Shown piece by piece: positions 51,918 to 60,170 of a stretch of 64,000 bases of DNA. How positions within the stretch are numbered: position 1 is the stretch's first letter; each line of letters starts with the position of its first letter. Position numbers and translations under genes: made by a program. The stretch covers positions 1-64,000 of the forward strand of contig NZ_JAGGPK010000054.1 of the NCBI RefSeq assembly GCF_018613855.1. The letters are read 5' to 3'. Under the pieces are notes generated by a model that saw only the letters and a program-made list of their open reading frames with translations, was not told where the DNA came from and did not search any database. The DNA is from Arthrobacter sp. ISL-30 (lineage in GTDB: Bacteria > Actinomycetota > Actinomycetes > Actinomycetales > Micrococcaceae).

Positions 51918-52868
51918 ATGAAGAACAACGCTGTCCTCCAGGTAGGGCCTCTTATGCCGATAGTCCAAGACTCGATTCTGAGCGACTACGGGGCAGTAAG
52001 GCTGCCTGATTCCGTCCGCGAGCGGGAGAACTTCCTGCGGCTTAACGGGGAGTCCTTTGAAATTGCCGTGACCTCGGGGAAGGTGGGAGTGGGCCCGGAG
52101 CTGATGCGCGCTCTTCCCAATCTTCGGGCAGTAATTAACTTCGGGGTTGGTTATGACACTACAGATATGGCCCAGGCAGCCGATCGGGGTATTGCTGTCA
52201 GCAACACCCCCGATGTCCTCAATGACTGCGTGGCCGATACCGCTATCGCCTTGTACCTGGACGTGCTGCGTAGGATCAGCGCTTCGGACCGCTTCGTGCG
52301 CCGCGGCGACTGGCTCAGCAAGGGCAACTTTCCCCTGGCCACCAAGGCCAGCGGCAAACGGGTTGGAATCCTCGGTCTAGGCAGGATCGGCCGGGTGATC
52401 GCCCGAAGGCTGGAAGGATTCGACTGTGACATCAGCTACCACAGCCGTAACCCTGTGGAAGGGGTCAGCTACCGTTACGAGGCATCCCCGCGTGAACTTG
52501 CGGCGGACTGCGACGTGCTCATTGTTGCGGCGGCGGGTGGCCCCGACTCGGCCAAGCTCGTAGATGTAGAGGTCCTCAATGCATTAGGCCCGGAAGGCTA
52601 CCTGATCAATATTGCCCGTGGCTCGGTAGTGGACGAGGAGGCCCTGGTGGCGGCTCTCCTGGCAGGACGGCTGGCAGGCGCCGGTTTAGACGTCTTCGCG
52701 GATGAGCCGAAGGTTCCGGAAGACCTTCTGGCCTTGGACAACGTGGTCCTCCTTCCGCACTTGGGCAGCGGAACTCATGAAACACGGACGGCTATGGCCG
52801 AATTGACCCTCGCCAACCTGCGGTCCTTCATCACCACCGGCTCAATGCTGACAGCGGTGCAGCTGTGA
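51918..52868 (+). CDS. D-isomer-specific 2-hydroxyacid dehydrogenase (hydroxypyruvate/glyoxylate-reductase-like)
   Basis: 316 residues. NAD fold VGILGLGRIGRVIARRLEGF; catalytic Arg in NIARGSVVDEEALVAAL, Glu in LDVFADEP, His in VLLPHLGSGTHE, so the full triad is present. Starts the plus-strand lower-pathway operon: the next gene overlaps by 4 bases. A role in reducing a 2-keto acid such as hydroxypyruvate or tartronate semialdehyde is plausible. Confidence 0.9.
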   Translation: MKNNAVLQVGPLMPIVQDSILSDYGAVRLPDSVRERENFLRLNGESFEIAVTSGKVGVGPELMRALPNLRAVINFGVGYDTTDMAQAADRGIAVSNTPDVLNDCVADTAIALYLDVLRRISASDRFVRRGDWLSKGNFPLATKASGKRVGILGLGRIGRVIARRLEGFDCDISYHSRNPVEGVSYRYEASPRELAADCDVLIVAAAGGPDSAKLVDVEVLNALGPEGYLINIARGSVVDEEALVAALLAGRLAGAGLDVFADEPKVPEDLLALDNVVLLPHLGSGTHETRTAMAELTLANLRSFITTGSMLTAVQL

Positions 52869-53257
52869 GCGTCGCAGTGGGATACGTTTCCAGCCAGGAA
52901 GGCCGGGCCGCCCTTAGCGCTGCCATCCGGGAAGCAGCGCTGCGAAAGACAGATTTGCAGATAATGGGTCCCCTCGCGAGTGAGGGGGCTGCAGAGGCAG
53001 AATCGGATATCCGTGCTGCCATCACCGCGGCGGGAGCTGCAGGAGTACCCGCCTCGCTTCGTCCCAATGATGGCACGGACGCAGCGGACCTGATGATCGA
53101 TGCCTCCTACGAGGAGGAAGTTGAACTGATCGTCATTGGAGTGCGGCGGCGGTCTCCGGTTGGAAAGCTTTTCCTCGGCAGCACCGCCCAACGTGTCATC
53201 CTCGAAGCCGGATGTCCGGTCACCGCAGTAAAGGCCGACCTCCTCCCCCGCCCCTGA
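52865..53257 (+). CDS. Universal stress protein (UspA family)
   Basis: 130 residues. The nucleotide-binding C-terminus is visible: ELIVIGVRRRSPVGKLFLGS then TAQRVILEAGCPVTAVK, the G-x2-G-x9-G-S/T pattern of ATP-binding members. It overlaps the preceding dehydrogenase by ATGA-type coupling (GTGA). Its role in the aldarate operon is unknown. Confidence 0.87.
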   Translation: MSVAVGYVSSQEGRAALSAAIREAALRKTDLQIMGPLASEGAAEAESDIRAAITAAGAAGVPASLRPNDGTDAADLMIDASYEEEVELIVIGVRRRSPVGKLFLGSTAQRVILEAGCPVTAVKADLLPRP

Positions 53258-53387
53258 ACAATGCTTCACCTGTTCCTGGAGTCATAAACACAGGGCAGCC
53301 AGGCTTTCGGACAGGAATAACACTGCCCGCCCGATCTAAAGACAACCAACATCACGCCGACAGCGGCATTACCCAGAGGACATAACC

Positions 53388-54302
53388 GTGGCAAAGTATT
53401 CACCCCAGGAACTGGCGGACACTCTGAAGGAAGGCCTGCTGTCCTTCCCTGTGACCTCGTTCGACGCAGAGCTGCAGTTCGATGAGGAGAATTACCGGAA
53501 GCACCTGGCTTGGCAGGCGAGCTTCCCGGTGGCGGGCCTGTTTGCTGCCGGCGGCACCGGTGAGGGCTTTTCCCTTTCGGCGGTGGAGTCCGAGCGCGTG
53601 GTCCGCACCGCTGTGGAGGAAGTGGGCGGCCAGGTTCCTGTCCTCGCCTCTGCCGGCGGTTCCACGGTCCAGGCCATCGAGAACGCCAAGGCTGCTGAGG
53701 CTGCTGGCGCCGAAGGCATCCTCCTGCTGCCCCCGTACCTGACCGAAGCTGACCAGGCCGGCCTGACCGAGCACGTCAGCGCTGTCTGCAACGCAACGTC
53801 CCTGGGCGTTATCATCTACAACCGGGCCAACGCCATCTACAAGGACACCACGGTGGCCACCTTGGCGGACCGCCACGAAAACCTCATCGGCTTCAAGGAC
53901 GGCGTGGGCGACCTCGAGCACGACGCCCGTGTCTACGCCAAGCTCGGGGACCGGCTCTTCTACTTGGGCGGCCTGCCCACCGCGGAGACCTTCGCGTTGC
54001 CGCTGCTGCAGCTGGGCATGAGCACCTACTCCAGCGCCATGTATAACTTCGTCCCCCAGTTCGCCCTGGACTTCTACCAGGACGTGTGCAACAACGACCG
54101 CGTGGCTGTGAACAAGAAGCTCAACGACTTCGTGATCCCGTACCTGGACATCCGCGACCGGGTAAAGGGCTACGCTGTCTCCATCGTCAAGGGCGGCCTG
54201 GACGCCATCGGCCGCTCCGCCGGGCCGGTCCGTCCCCCGCTGCAGAACCTCGCCGGGCAGGACCTTGCCGACCTCAAAGCCCTGATCGCCCGCGTTTCCT
54301 GA
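53388..54302 (+). CDS. kdgD: 5-dehydro-4-deoxyglucarate dehydratase
   Basis: 304 residues, DHDPS/NAL aldolase superfamily. Converts 5-dehydro-4-deoxyglucarate to 2,5-dioxovalerate (2-oxoglutarate semialdehyde) with CO2 and water. Schiff-base Lys170 in LIGFKDGVGD and Tyr144 in VIIYNRAN; the substrate loop FAAGGTGEGFSLS at 52-64 is that of the family. GTG start with AGAGG upstream. It follows the stress protein by 130 bases and precedes the semialdehyde dehydrogenase. Confidence 0.94.
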   Translation: MAKYSPQELADTLKEGLLSFPVTSFDAELQFDEENYRKHLAWQASFPVAGLFAAGGTGEGFSLSAVESERVVRTAVEEVGGQVPVLASAGGSTVQAIENAKAAEAAGAEGILLLPPYLTEADQAGLTEHVSAVCNATSLGVIIYNRANAIYKDTTVATLADRHENLIGFKDGVGDLEHDARVYAKLGDRLFYLGGLPTAETFALPLLQLGMSTYSSAMYNFVPQFALDFYQDVCNNDRVAVNKKLNDFVIPYLDIRDRVKGYAVSIVKGGLDAIGRSAGPVRPPLQNLAGQDLADLKALIARVS

Positions 54303-54339
54303 CCGTTTCCTGATCCACCGTTTCCCAGGAGGAACCATC

Positions 54340-55944
54340 GTGACCCTCACCGGACACTCCCTGATCGCCGGACAAACCGTCGTTGGCGAAGGAAAAACAG
54401 CCTTCGGCTTCAACCCCGCCACCAACGAGCAGCTCGACCCCGCCTACTCGCTGATCAGTGACGGGCAGCTCAAACAGGCCACCGCCGCCGCCAAGGAAGC
54501 TTATTCCTCCTTCAGCACCCTGGACCCCGAAACCCACGCAGGTTTCCTTGAGGCCATCGCGGACAACATCGAGGCCATCGGTGACGAACTGATCATCCGC
54601 GCCAGCCAGGAAACCGGCCTTCCGGCGGCCCGGCTCCAGGGCGAACGGGCCCGGACCACCGGCCAGCTGCGTCTCTTCGCAACGGTTGTCCGTCAGGGCG
54701 ACTTCCGCGGCGTGCGCATCGACCCCGCCATCCCGGACCGCGCTCCCCTTCCCCGGGCGGACATCCGGCAGCGCCAGATCCCGCTCGGCCCCGTCGCTGT
54801 GTTCGGTGCCAGCAACTTCCCGTTTGCCTTCTCGACGGCGGGCGGGGACACCGCGTCAGCCCTCGCCGCCGGCTGCCCGGTGGTCTTCAAAGCACACAAT
54901 GCCCACCCCGGGACCGGCGAACTTGTCGGCCAGGCAGTGGCCAAGGCCGTCAAGGACTTCGGCCTGCACCCCGGCGTGTTCTCCCTGGTCTACGGGCCCG
55001 GTGCCAGCATCGGCCAGGCCCTGGTTGCCGACCCCAGCATCAAGGCGGTCGGTTTCACTGGTTCCCAGGCCGCAGGGATCGCCCTGATGAAGACCGCGGC
55101 AGCCAGGCGCGAACCCATCCCGGTCTACGCCGAGATGTCCTCGCTGAACCCGGTCTTCGTGTTCGAAGGCGCCCTCAAGGGCGACATCGACACTCTCGCC
55201 CAGCAGTACGTAACCGCTGTCACCGGCAGCTCCGGCCAGCTATGTACCTCGCCCGGCCTGCTCTTCGCCCCCGCAGGCGAACTCGGCGACAAACTCGCCG
55301 CCGCCGTCGGCCGCGCTGTTTCCGCAAGCGCCGGGCAGACCATGCTCACCGAAGGCATCGCCAAGTCCTGGACCAGGGGAGCGGAAAACCTGGGCAATGC
55401 CGACGGCGTCCAGGTCATCGGCCAAGGCACTCCGGGCTCCACCGAGAACGCCCCCGCCCCCACCATCTTTGGTACCGGCGTTACGGAATTCACCAGCAAC
55501 CACGTCCTGCACGAGGAAATTTTCGGTGCCGCGTCACTGATGATCCGCTACTCCTCCGTGGAGGACCTGCTCCAGGCCGCCGCCCGGATCGAAGGCCAGC
55601 TGACCGCTTCGCTGCAGCTCACCGAAGAGGACTACCCGACGGCGGCACGCCTCCTTCCTGTCCTTGAGCAGAAGGTGGGCCGCATTATCGTGAACGGCTG
55701 GCCCACGGGCGTTGAAGTAGGCCACGCCATGGTCCACGGCGGGCCCTTCCCCGCCACTTCCGACTCCCGCACCACTTCTGTCGGAACCCTCGCGATCAAC
55801 CGTTTCCTGCGCCCCGTCGCCTACCAGAACCTCCCCCAGGAACTGCTTCCGGAGGCGCTGCAGGATGCCAACCCCTGGCACCTCAACCGACGGATCGACG
55901 GCGAAGTAGTAGCTGCTGCAGAGAAGGCCGAGGTCAGCGCATGA
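54340..55944 (+). CDS. 2,5-dioxovalerate dehydrogenase (2-oxoglutarate semialdehyde dehydrogenase)
   Basis: 534-residue ALDH-fold enzyme of the branch that oxidises 2-oxoglutarate semialdehyde to 2-oxoglutarate, the last step of the aldarate pathway. Active-site Asn in FGASNFPFAFS, FTGSQAAG for the coenzyme, Glu in YAEMSSLNPVF, catalytic Cys in SSGQLCTSPG. Strong AGGAGGAA before GTG. The next gene overlaps its stop (ATGA). Confidence 0.94.
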   Translation: MTLTGHSLIAGQTVVGEGKTAFGFNPATNEQLDPAYSLISDGQLKQATAAAKEAYSSFSTLDPETHAGFLEAIADNIEAIGDELIIRASQETGLPAARLQGERARTTGQLRLFATVVRQGDFRGVRIDPAIPDRAPLPRADIRQRQIPLGPVAVFGASNFPFAFSTAGGDTASALAAGCPVVFKAHNAHPGTGELVGQAVAKAVKDFGLHPGVFSLVYGPGASIGQALVADPSIKAVGFTGSQAAGIALMKTAAARREPIPVYAEMSSLNPVFVFEGALKGDIDTLAQQYVTAVTGSSGQLCTSPGLLFAPAGELGDKLAAAVGRAVSASAGQTMLTEGIAKSWTRGAENLGNADGVQVIGQGTPGSTENAPAPTIFGTGVTEFTSNHVLHEEIFGAASLMIRYSSVEDLLQAAARIEGQLTASLQLTEEDYPTAARLLPVLEQKVGRIIVNGWPTGVEVGHAMVHGGPFPATSDSRTTSVGTLAINRFLRPVAYQNLPQELLPEALQDANPWHLNRRIDGEVVAAAEKAEVSA

Positions 55945-57269
55945 GCAACCAGCCCATTATTTCCCGCGTAGAAGTAGTTCCGGTTGCCGGTCATGACAGC
56001 ATGCTGATGAACCTCAGCGGTGCGCACGGGCCCTTCTTCACCCGCAACATCGTCATCATTACCGACTCCGACGGCCGCACCGGCCTGGGCGAAGTTCCCG
56101 GCGGCGAGAAGATCCGCACCACCATCGAAGAAGCCGGCGCGCTGATCAACGGCAAGCCCGTGGCCCGCTATCGCTCGCTCCTGCGTGAGGTTGCTGCCGA
56201 GTTTGCCGACCGCGACGCCGGCGGCCGTGGCCTGCAGACCTTCGACCTGCGCACCACCGTCCACGCCGTCACCGCCGTCGAATCAGCCCTGCTGGACCTG
56301 CACGGCAAGTTCCTCGGTGTCCCCGTGGCCGAACTGCTCGGCGACGGGCAGCAGCGCACCTCCGTGCCCATGCTGGGCTACCTCTTCTTCATCGGCGACC
56401 ACGCCCGCACCGACCTGCCCTACCTCGTGGAGGACGCGCCGGCTGACCGCTGGGAAAAGCTTCGCCGCCAGGAGGCAATGACGCCGGACGCCGTCGTCGC
56501 ACTGGCCGAAGCTGCCCAGGAACGCTACGGCTTCAGGGATTTCAAGCTCAAGGGCGGCGTGCTGTCCGGCGACGACGAGGTGGACGTTGTCACGGCGCTG
56601 GCCAAGCGCTTCCCCGACGCCAGGGTGACACTGGACCCCAACGGCGGCTGGGTCCTGGACGAGGCCATCCGCCTGGGCAAGCGGATGCAGGGCGTCGTGG
56701 CGTACGCCGAGGACCCCTGCGGCGCGGAAGGGCGCTTCTCCGGCCGCGAGGTCATGGCGGAATTCCGCCGCGCCACCGGCCTGAAGACGGCCACCAACAT
56801 GATCGCCACCGATTGGCGGGAAATGTCGCACGCCATCCGCAGCAACGCCGTGGACATCCCGCTGGCCGATCCGCACTTCTGGACCATGCACGGCTCGGTC
56901 CGGGTGGCGCAGATGTGCCACGAGTTCGGACTCACCTGGGGATCGCACTCGAACAACCACTTCGACATCTCGCTAGCCATGTTCACACACACGGGTGCTG
57001 CGGCGCCCGGAGAGATCACCGCCCTTGACACGCACTGGATCTGGCAGGACGGCCAAGGCCTCACCAAGGAGCCGCTGCAGATCAAGGACGGCGCCATCGA
57101 GGTTCCGGACGCCCCCGGCCTCGGTATCGAACTGGACCCCGAAGCCCTGGACAAGGCCCACCAACTGTACCTGCAGCACGGCCTCGACGCCCGTGACGAC
57201 AGCATCGGCATGCAGTACTACATCGACGGCTGGTCCTTCGACCCCAAACAACCCTGCCTCGTCCGCTAA
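55941..57269 (+). CDS. gudD: Glucarate dehydratase (enolase superfamily), copy 2
   Basis: 442 residues, close to characterised GudD. KxK base in GFRDFKLKGGVLSGDDEV, metal ligands in LDPNGGWVLDEA, AEDPCGAEGRFSGRE and TATNMIATDWREM, His base in SHSNNHFDISLAMFTH. DPHFWTMHGSVRVAQ is the GudD active-site loop. Last gene of the operon with KdgD and the semialdehyde dehydrogenase, so all enzymes from D-glucarate to 2-oxoglutarate are encoded together. Confidence 0.95.
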   Translation: MSNQPIISRVEVVPVAGHDSMLMNLSGAHGPFFTRNIVIITDSDGRTGLGEVPGGEKIRTTIEEAGALINGKPVARYRSLLREVAAEFADRDAGGRGLQTFDLRTTVHAVTAVESALLDLHGKFLGVPVAELLGDGQQRTSVPMLGYLFFIGDHARTDLPYLVEDAPADRWEKLRRQEAMTPDAVVALAEAAQERYGFRDFKLKGGVLSGDDEVDVVTALAKRFPDARVTLDPNGGWVLDEAIRLGKRMQGVVAYAEDPCGAEGRFSGREVMAEFRRATGLKTATNMIATDWREMSHAIRSNAVDIPLADPHFWTMHGSVRVAQMCHEFGLTWGSHSNNHFDISLAMFTHTGAAAPGEITALDTHWIWQDGQGLTKEPLQIKDGAIEVPDAPGLGIELDPEALDKAHQLYLQHGLDARDDSIGMQYYIDGWSFDPKQPCLVR

Positions 57270-57290
57270 ACAGACAGGCAATCACTCAAC

Positions 57291-57339
57291 TTCCGCACGG
57301 TCGGCCCTCCTCTCGCAACAGGAGACGGCCGTGCGGAAT
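57291..57339 (+). terminator. Terminator hairpin after gudD
   Basis: Outer stem TTCCGCACGG / CCGTGCGGAA and inner stem CTCCT / AGGAG form one long hairpin, 22 bases after the stop. Followed by TT only. Confidence 0.7.
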
Positions 57340-57362
57340 TCCAACATTCAAAGATAGAGCTC

Positions 57363-57626
57363 GTGCTGCACCACGTGTTTCGGGACCTAGCCGCCATGAT
57401 CACCCAGACGTATGCGATCAAGAAAAGACCTACGTGGAATTCATGCTCCGCGAAATGGGATACCCCGGGCGTCCCCGTTCCCACCAAAGCCGGAGGACTT
57501 GCCCGACTCAACGCAGCGATCAGCAAAGCCGGTGAGGAAGTCGCCTTCGGAAGAACAAGCGCCAGCAACGCCGCACAAAACGTCATAACCGAGGCAGGAT
57601 CAATCCTGTCCCGAGAAGTCACCTAG
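57363..57626 (+). pseudogene. Remnant of an ABC sugar-binding protein C-terminus
   Basis: The 3' half reads VPTKAGGLARLNAAISKAGE then AFGRTSASNAAQNVITEAGS and a stop, the typical tail of family-1 extracellular sugar-binding proteins. The upstream half is natural only in another frame (DQEKTYVEFMLREMGYPG). The two frames join at about 57462, so a frameshift plus loss of the N-terminal 80-90 percent is inferred. Not functional. Confidence 0.55.
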
Positions 57627-57686
57627 GAACACACCACAACAGAGGAAACCATGGCTAACCAATAGCTTGAGCCGACTCTAAGGCAG

Positions 57687-57713
57687 GAGTCCGAAAACCC
57701 ACATCGGACTCCG
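57687..57713. other. Perfect 9-bp hairpin
   Basis: GGAGTCCGA - 9 nt - TCGGACTCC, 150 bases before the small gene at 57857. The intervening sequence starts with GAGGAAACC-ATG followed by an in-frame TAG four codons later, possibly a decayed start. Confidence 0.5.
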
Positions 57714-57856
57714 GCCTGGATGGTTTCACCACCCCTTGGGCAGAGCCACCAAATGGGGGCGGACCGAGCAACAATCAAGCCGGGACTTACCGTGGCCGCG
57801 GACAGCTGCGATGTAAAAGGAACCCCTTGTCCGCCCGTCTTTGAGAGAGATTCGTA

Positions 57857-58087
57857 ATGCTTCAATTCACAACGCAGACACATCCAACATTCCGCGTTGA
57901 CGTTGTCGTCAACGATCCCCAAGATCTGAATCGGCTCTTGAACCAAGCAGTACAGCGCACAATCCCAACAGCGTTAGAACGCGGTCAGGGAATTCTCGTT
58001 ACCCAGATTTTCCCCAACAAATACACGGTTGAAGTTGATGGAGCGGTCCCCTGCGGGGTGACGTACGAAAAACGAGCCTGCCCCTAA
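57857..58087 (+). CDS. Small protein of the GILVT family
   Basis: 76 residues with GAGAGAGA upstream of ATG. Core: QDLNRLLNQAVQRTIPTALE, then RGQGILVTQIFPNKYTVEVD and AVPCGVTYEK. The second half aligns with the decayed 7362-7561 gene (GILVT, [FY]T, AV...G[LV]T.E). No known domain recognised. Confidence 0.65.
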   Translation: MLQFTTQTHPTFRVDVVVNDPQDLNRLLNQAVQRTIPTALERGQGILVTQIFPNKYTVEVDGAVPCGVTYEKRACP

Positions 58088-58462
58088 GGCCACTTGGTGG
58101 TTTGGAGAATCAGAAACTCGGGTTCCCTCCTGATGCGTCCACCAGGACCGCCCCTCAACCATGGCAACATCCTCATGCTCGAAGGCCTCTGCGGGAATCT
58201 TGGCGCGGGGCCACTAACAAGACTGGGCGCTTGAAGGATCCCGATCGCACATCTAGTCGAGGTCCTGCTCCAAGCTCGGTTGTCAATTCGGGCACACCCC
58301 AACCTGACGTCAGGCAGCAAGGAGAAGAGCGTCAGGTTAGGGTCCTGAAGTAAGTTCCTGCATGGGTCCCCTCCGCAGTCTTAGATCCAAATCTGACAAC
58401 AGCCACAAATAGAAACTTGTTGAAGTGTCAGTTTCAGAGGTGCTCTTAATGTCACCTGGGAG
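58088..58462. other. Intergenic region with an R-motif inverted repeat
   Basis: An R motif (ACACCCCAACCTGAC, 58294-58308) is followed by its inverted copy: ACCCCAACCTGACG (58296-58309) pairs with CGTCAGGTTAGGGT (58330-58343), one mismatch, loop 20 nt. The stretch 58140-58235 contains a short coding-like scrap (MLEGLCGNLGAGPLTRLGA) without identity. No intact gene. Confidence 0.6.
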
Positions 58463-59551
58463 TCAGCAGGAGTGACTCCAGCGCTCTAAGTGAGAGCTTA
58501 CGGTTGGCGCCCCTTTTGCCAATGCAGTCCGGTAATCGAGAGCCTTATCGCGTTGCAGTCTCCCAAGTACAACCACTGAATGCACTCCTATTCGCTGTGC
58601 AGTCGACTCAATCCACCCCCTACGAACGGCCGTCGGCGGGACTGGGAGGCCCCCCGGTATCTGCCATTCACCTGCCTTTTCGTCGGCAGCTAGCTCGGCC
58701 GGCTCAGTCGAAGAGTCTTCATCAATCACGAGACGCTCGGGCGTCACATGTCCCAGGAGGACATGCGCCACTTCGTGGAGAAGCGTGAATAGAACTACAT
58801 CTAGTCGCTTACCTCTTCCCGACAATGCAATTACTGGCTTCTCAGCGTTTTCGTCCAAAAGGAAGGACGCGCCGTTCAGCTTGCTCCCAGGGAACGCTTC
58901 GACATAGACAAGACGCACTCCTACAGCAGCAAATTCAGCAGGGAGCTTCGAAAAGTTTTCCGGATTTGCGACCAAGCGCGAGAGGCGCTCCGCTAGTTCC
59001 GTGAGCCCCACTGGGTCGTAGCTACTAACCTGAAGATCCTGCGCACGCTTGCGGGCGCACGCGAGCCATGCTTTTTGGGTTGGTGTTGGTTCTTCATCCT
59101 GATTGGAGCGTCGGGCTGCGGCCAGAAACCGCGGTGTGTCTTCAATGTGTTCGATTTGGAACAGCTTGATCAGCTCGTCTTTTTGCTCTGTCAATGACTG
59201 GCCGGTCAGGATTCCTCTTTTGAGAAGTAGCGATACTGGAGCCAATTCGTTCATCCTGGCCCGCAGCTTGACCTCGTCTAAGTCCTTGCGGGTTGCCTCA
59301 TTCCGGGACTGGCTCCAGAGGAGATACGAATTCTGCAGGTTCAGCCAGTACTCCGGACCAGTACCAAGAGCTGCGCCGATCTGAGCTGCAGATTCACGAG
59401 TTATTTCCTTTTTCCCGGCGATTATTTCCGAAACGAACTGCGCCGGGCGCCCAAGGATCTGTGCAAAGTCGCTTTGGGACCAATGACGTGCTTCAAGCTC
59501 CTCGGTTAGAAAATCCCCGGGAGGGAAAGCTTCAGCGAGCTCGGGGGCCAT
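58463..59551 (-). CDS. higA: HigA-type antitoxin fused to an ImmA/IrrE-like metallopeptidase
   Basis: 362 residues from ATG 59551 (GAAGGA nine bases upstream; a TTG at 59587 inside the toxin gene is an alternative). Residues 10-75 form the HigA/XRE helix-turn-helix: FLTEELEARHWSQSDFAQIL, FVSEIIAGKKEITRESAAQI, LGTGPEYWLNLQNSY. Residues 215-300 carry the zinc-peptidase motif HEVAHVLLGH (259-268) and a downstream Glu-rich helix, the ImmA/IrrE fold. The antitoxin would bind the RelE-type toxin encoded just upstream; the peptidase part may cut a regulator or remodel the complex. Confidence 0.9.
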   Translation of the reverse strand: MAPELAEAFPPGDFLTEELEARHWSQSDFAQILGRPAQFVSEIIAGKKEITRESAAQIGAALGTGPEYWLNLQNSYLLWSQSRNEATRKDLDEVKLRARMNELAPVSLLLKRGILTGQSLTEQKDELIKLFQIEHIEDTPRFLAAARRSNQDEEPTPTQKAWLACARKRAQDLQVSSYDPVGLTELAERLSRLVANPENFSKLPAEFAAVGVRLVYVEAFPGSKLNGASFLLDENAEKPVIALSGRGKRLDVVLFTLLHEVAHVLLGHVTPERLVIDEDSSTEPAELAADEKAGEWQIPGGLPVPPTAVRRGWIESTAQRIGVHSVVVLGRLQRDKALDYRTALAKGAPTVSSHLERWSHSC

Positions 59552-59564
59552 GGAAATCAGTCCT

Positions 59565-59864
59565 TCAGTGGTAGTCAACGGCTTCAATGACGATGGCTAT
59601 GCGCCCGCCATCCTGAGTTTGGAACCGCAGAATAAGCCTGTATTGGGTATCGATCCGGATCGACCACGTCCCAGCACGGTTACCTCTTAGCTTCTCAAGG
59701 TGGAGGGACTTCAGCGCTCTCAGATCCTGATCTGTGACCGCCGCGTGCAGCTGCTGGATTCGTCGTCGGTATGCCCGGGTGACGTTTGGAGCCCAACGTG
59801 ATGTGCGATGGTCTGGCTCGTAGGCGAGTTTCCGGAGATCCTCATCCTCGTAGTCCACCTGCAT
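59565..59864 (-). CDS. higB: HigB-like toxin of the RelE/ParE superfamily
   Basis: 99 residues. The HigB fold is visible in LRALKSLHLEKLRGNRAGTW, SIRIDTQYRLILRFQTQDG and the C-terminal AIVIEAVDYH. The RelE-like HigB toxins cut mRNA on the ribosome. Toxin gene first, antitoxin second, is the usual Hig order. It is separated by 13 bases from the antitoxin ATG. Confidence 0.9.
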   Translation of the reverse strand: MQVDYEDEDLRKLAYEPDHRTSRWAPNVTRAYRRRIQQLHAAVTDQDLRALKSLHLEKLRGNRAGTWSIRIDTQYRLILRFQTQDGGRIAIVIEAVDYH

Positions 59865-59923
59865 TCTGTAAGCCGTCCTTCACCCCTGATGTGAACAACA
59901 CGCTACAGGAAATGCTCAACTTC

Positions 59924-59938
59924 GTATGAAAACTATAC
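59924..59938 (-). promoter_or_regulatory. Likely HigA operator
   Basis: GTATGAAAACTATAC, an imperfect dyad with GTAT/ATAC arms 60 bases before the toxin start. HigA antitoxins commonly bind dyads of this style to repress their operon. No gene is seen between 59865 and 60170. Confidence 0.45.
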
Positions 59939-60017
59939 CGCAGAACTCGCAACTTGTCTTCACCCTTGCACCGAAAGACCGAGACGATTAGAGTGGAAGC
60001 GTCGGCAGGTCCGATAC

Positions 60018-60051
60018 AAAAAAGGGCGGACCCGTTCCAGCGGGCCCGCCC
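60018..60051 (-). terminator. Intrinsic terminator acting on the minus strand
   Basis: GGGCGG...CCGCCC with an inner CCG/CGG pair; on the minus strand it is followed by a six-T run (60023-60018). The only minus-strand genes upstream are the transfer genes at 60961-64000, so it would stop transcripts leaving them and insulate higBA. Confidence 0.7.
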
Positions 60052-60170
60052 AGCAACTCGAGGTCAGGACCGCAAGTTCCATGGTTAGTGGTACTAGCGA
60101 TTCTAACGGAGCCACAGGCGCCCGCGAATGGGCGCCCTCCCCCTCGGATAAGTGTTCTGAGGAGGACACC

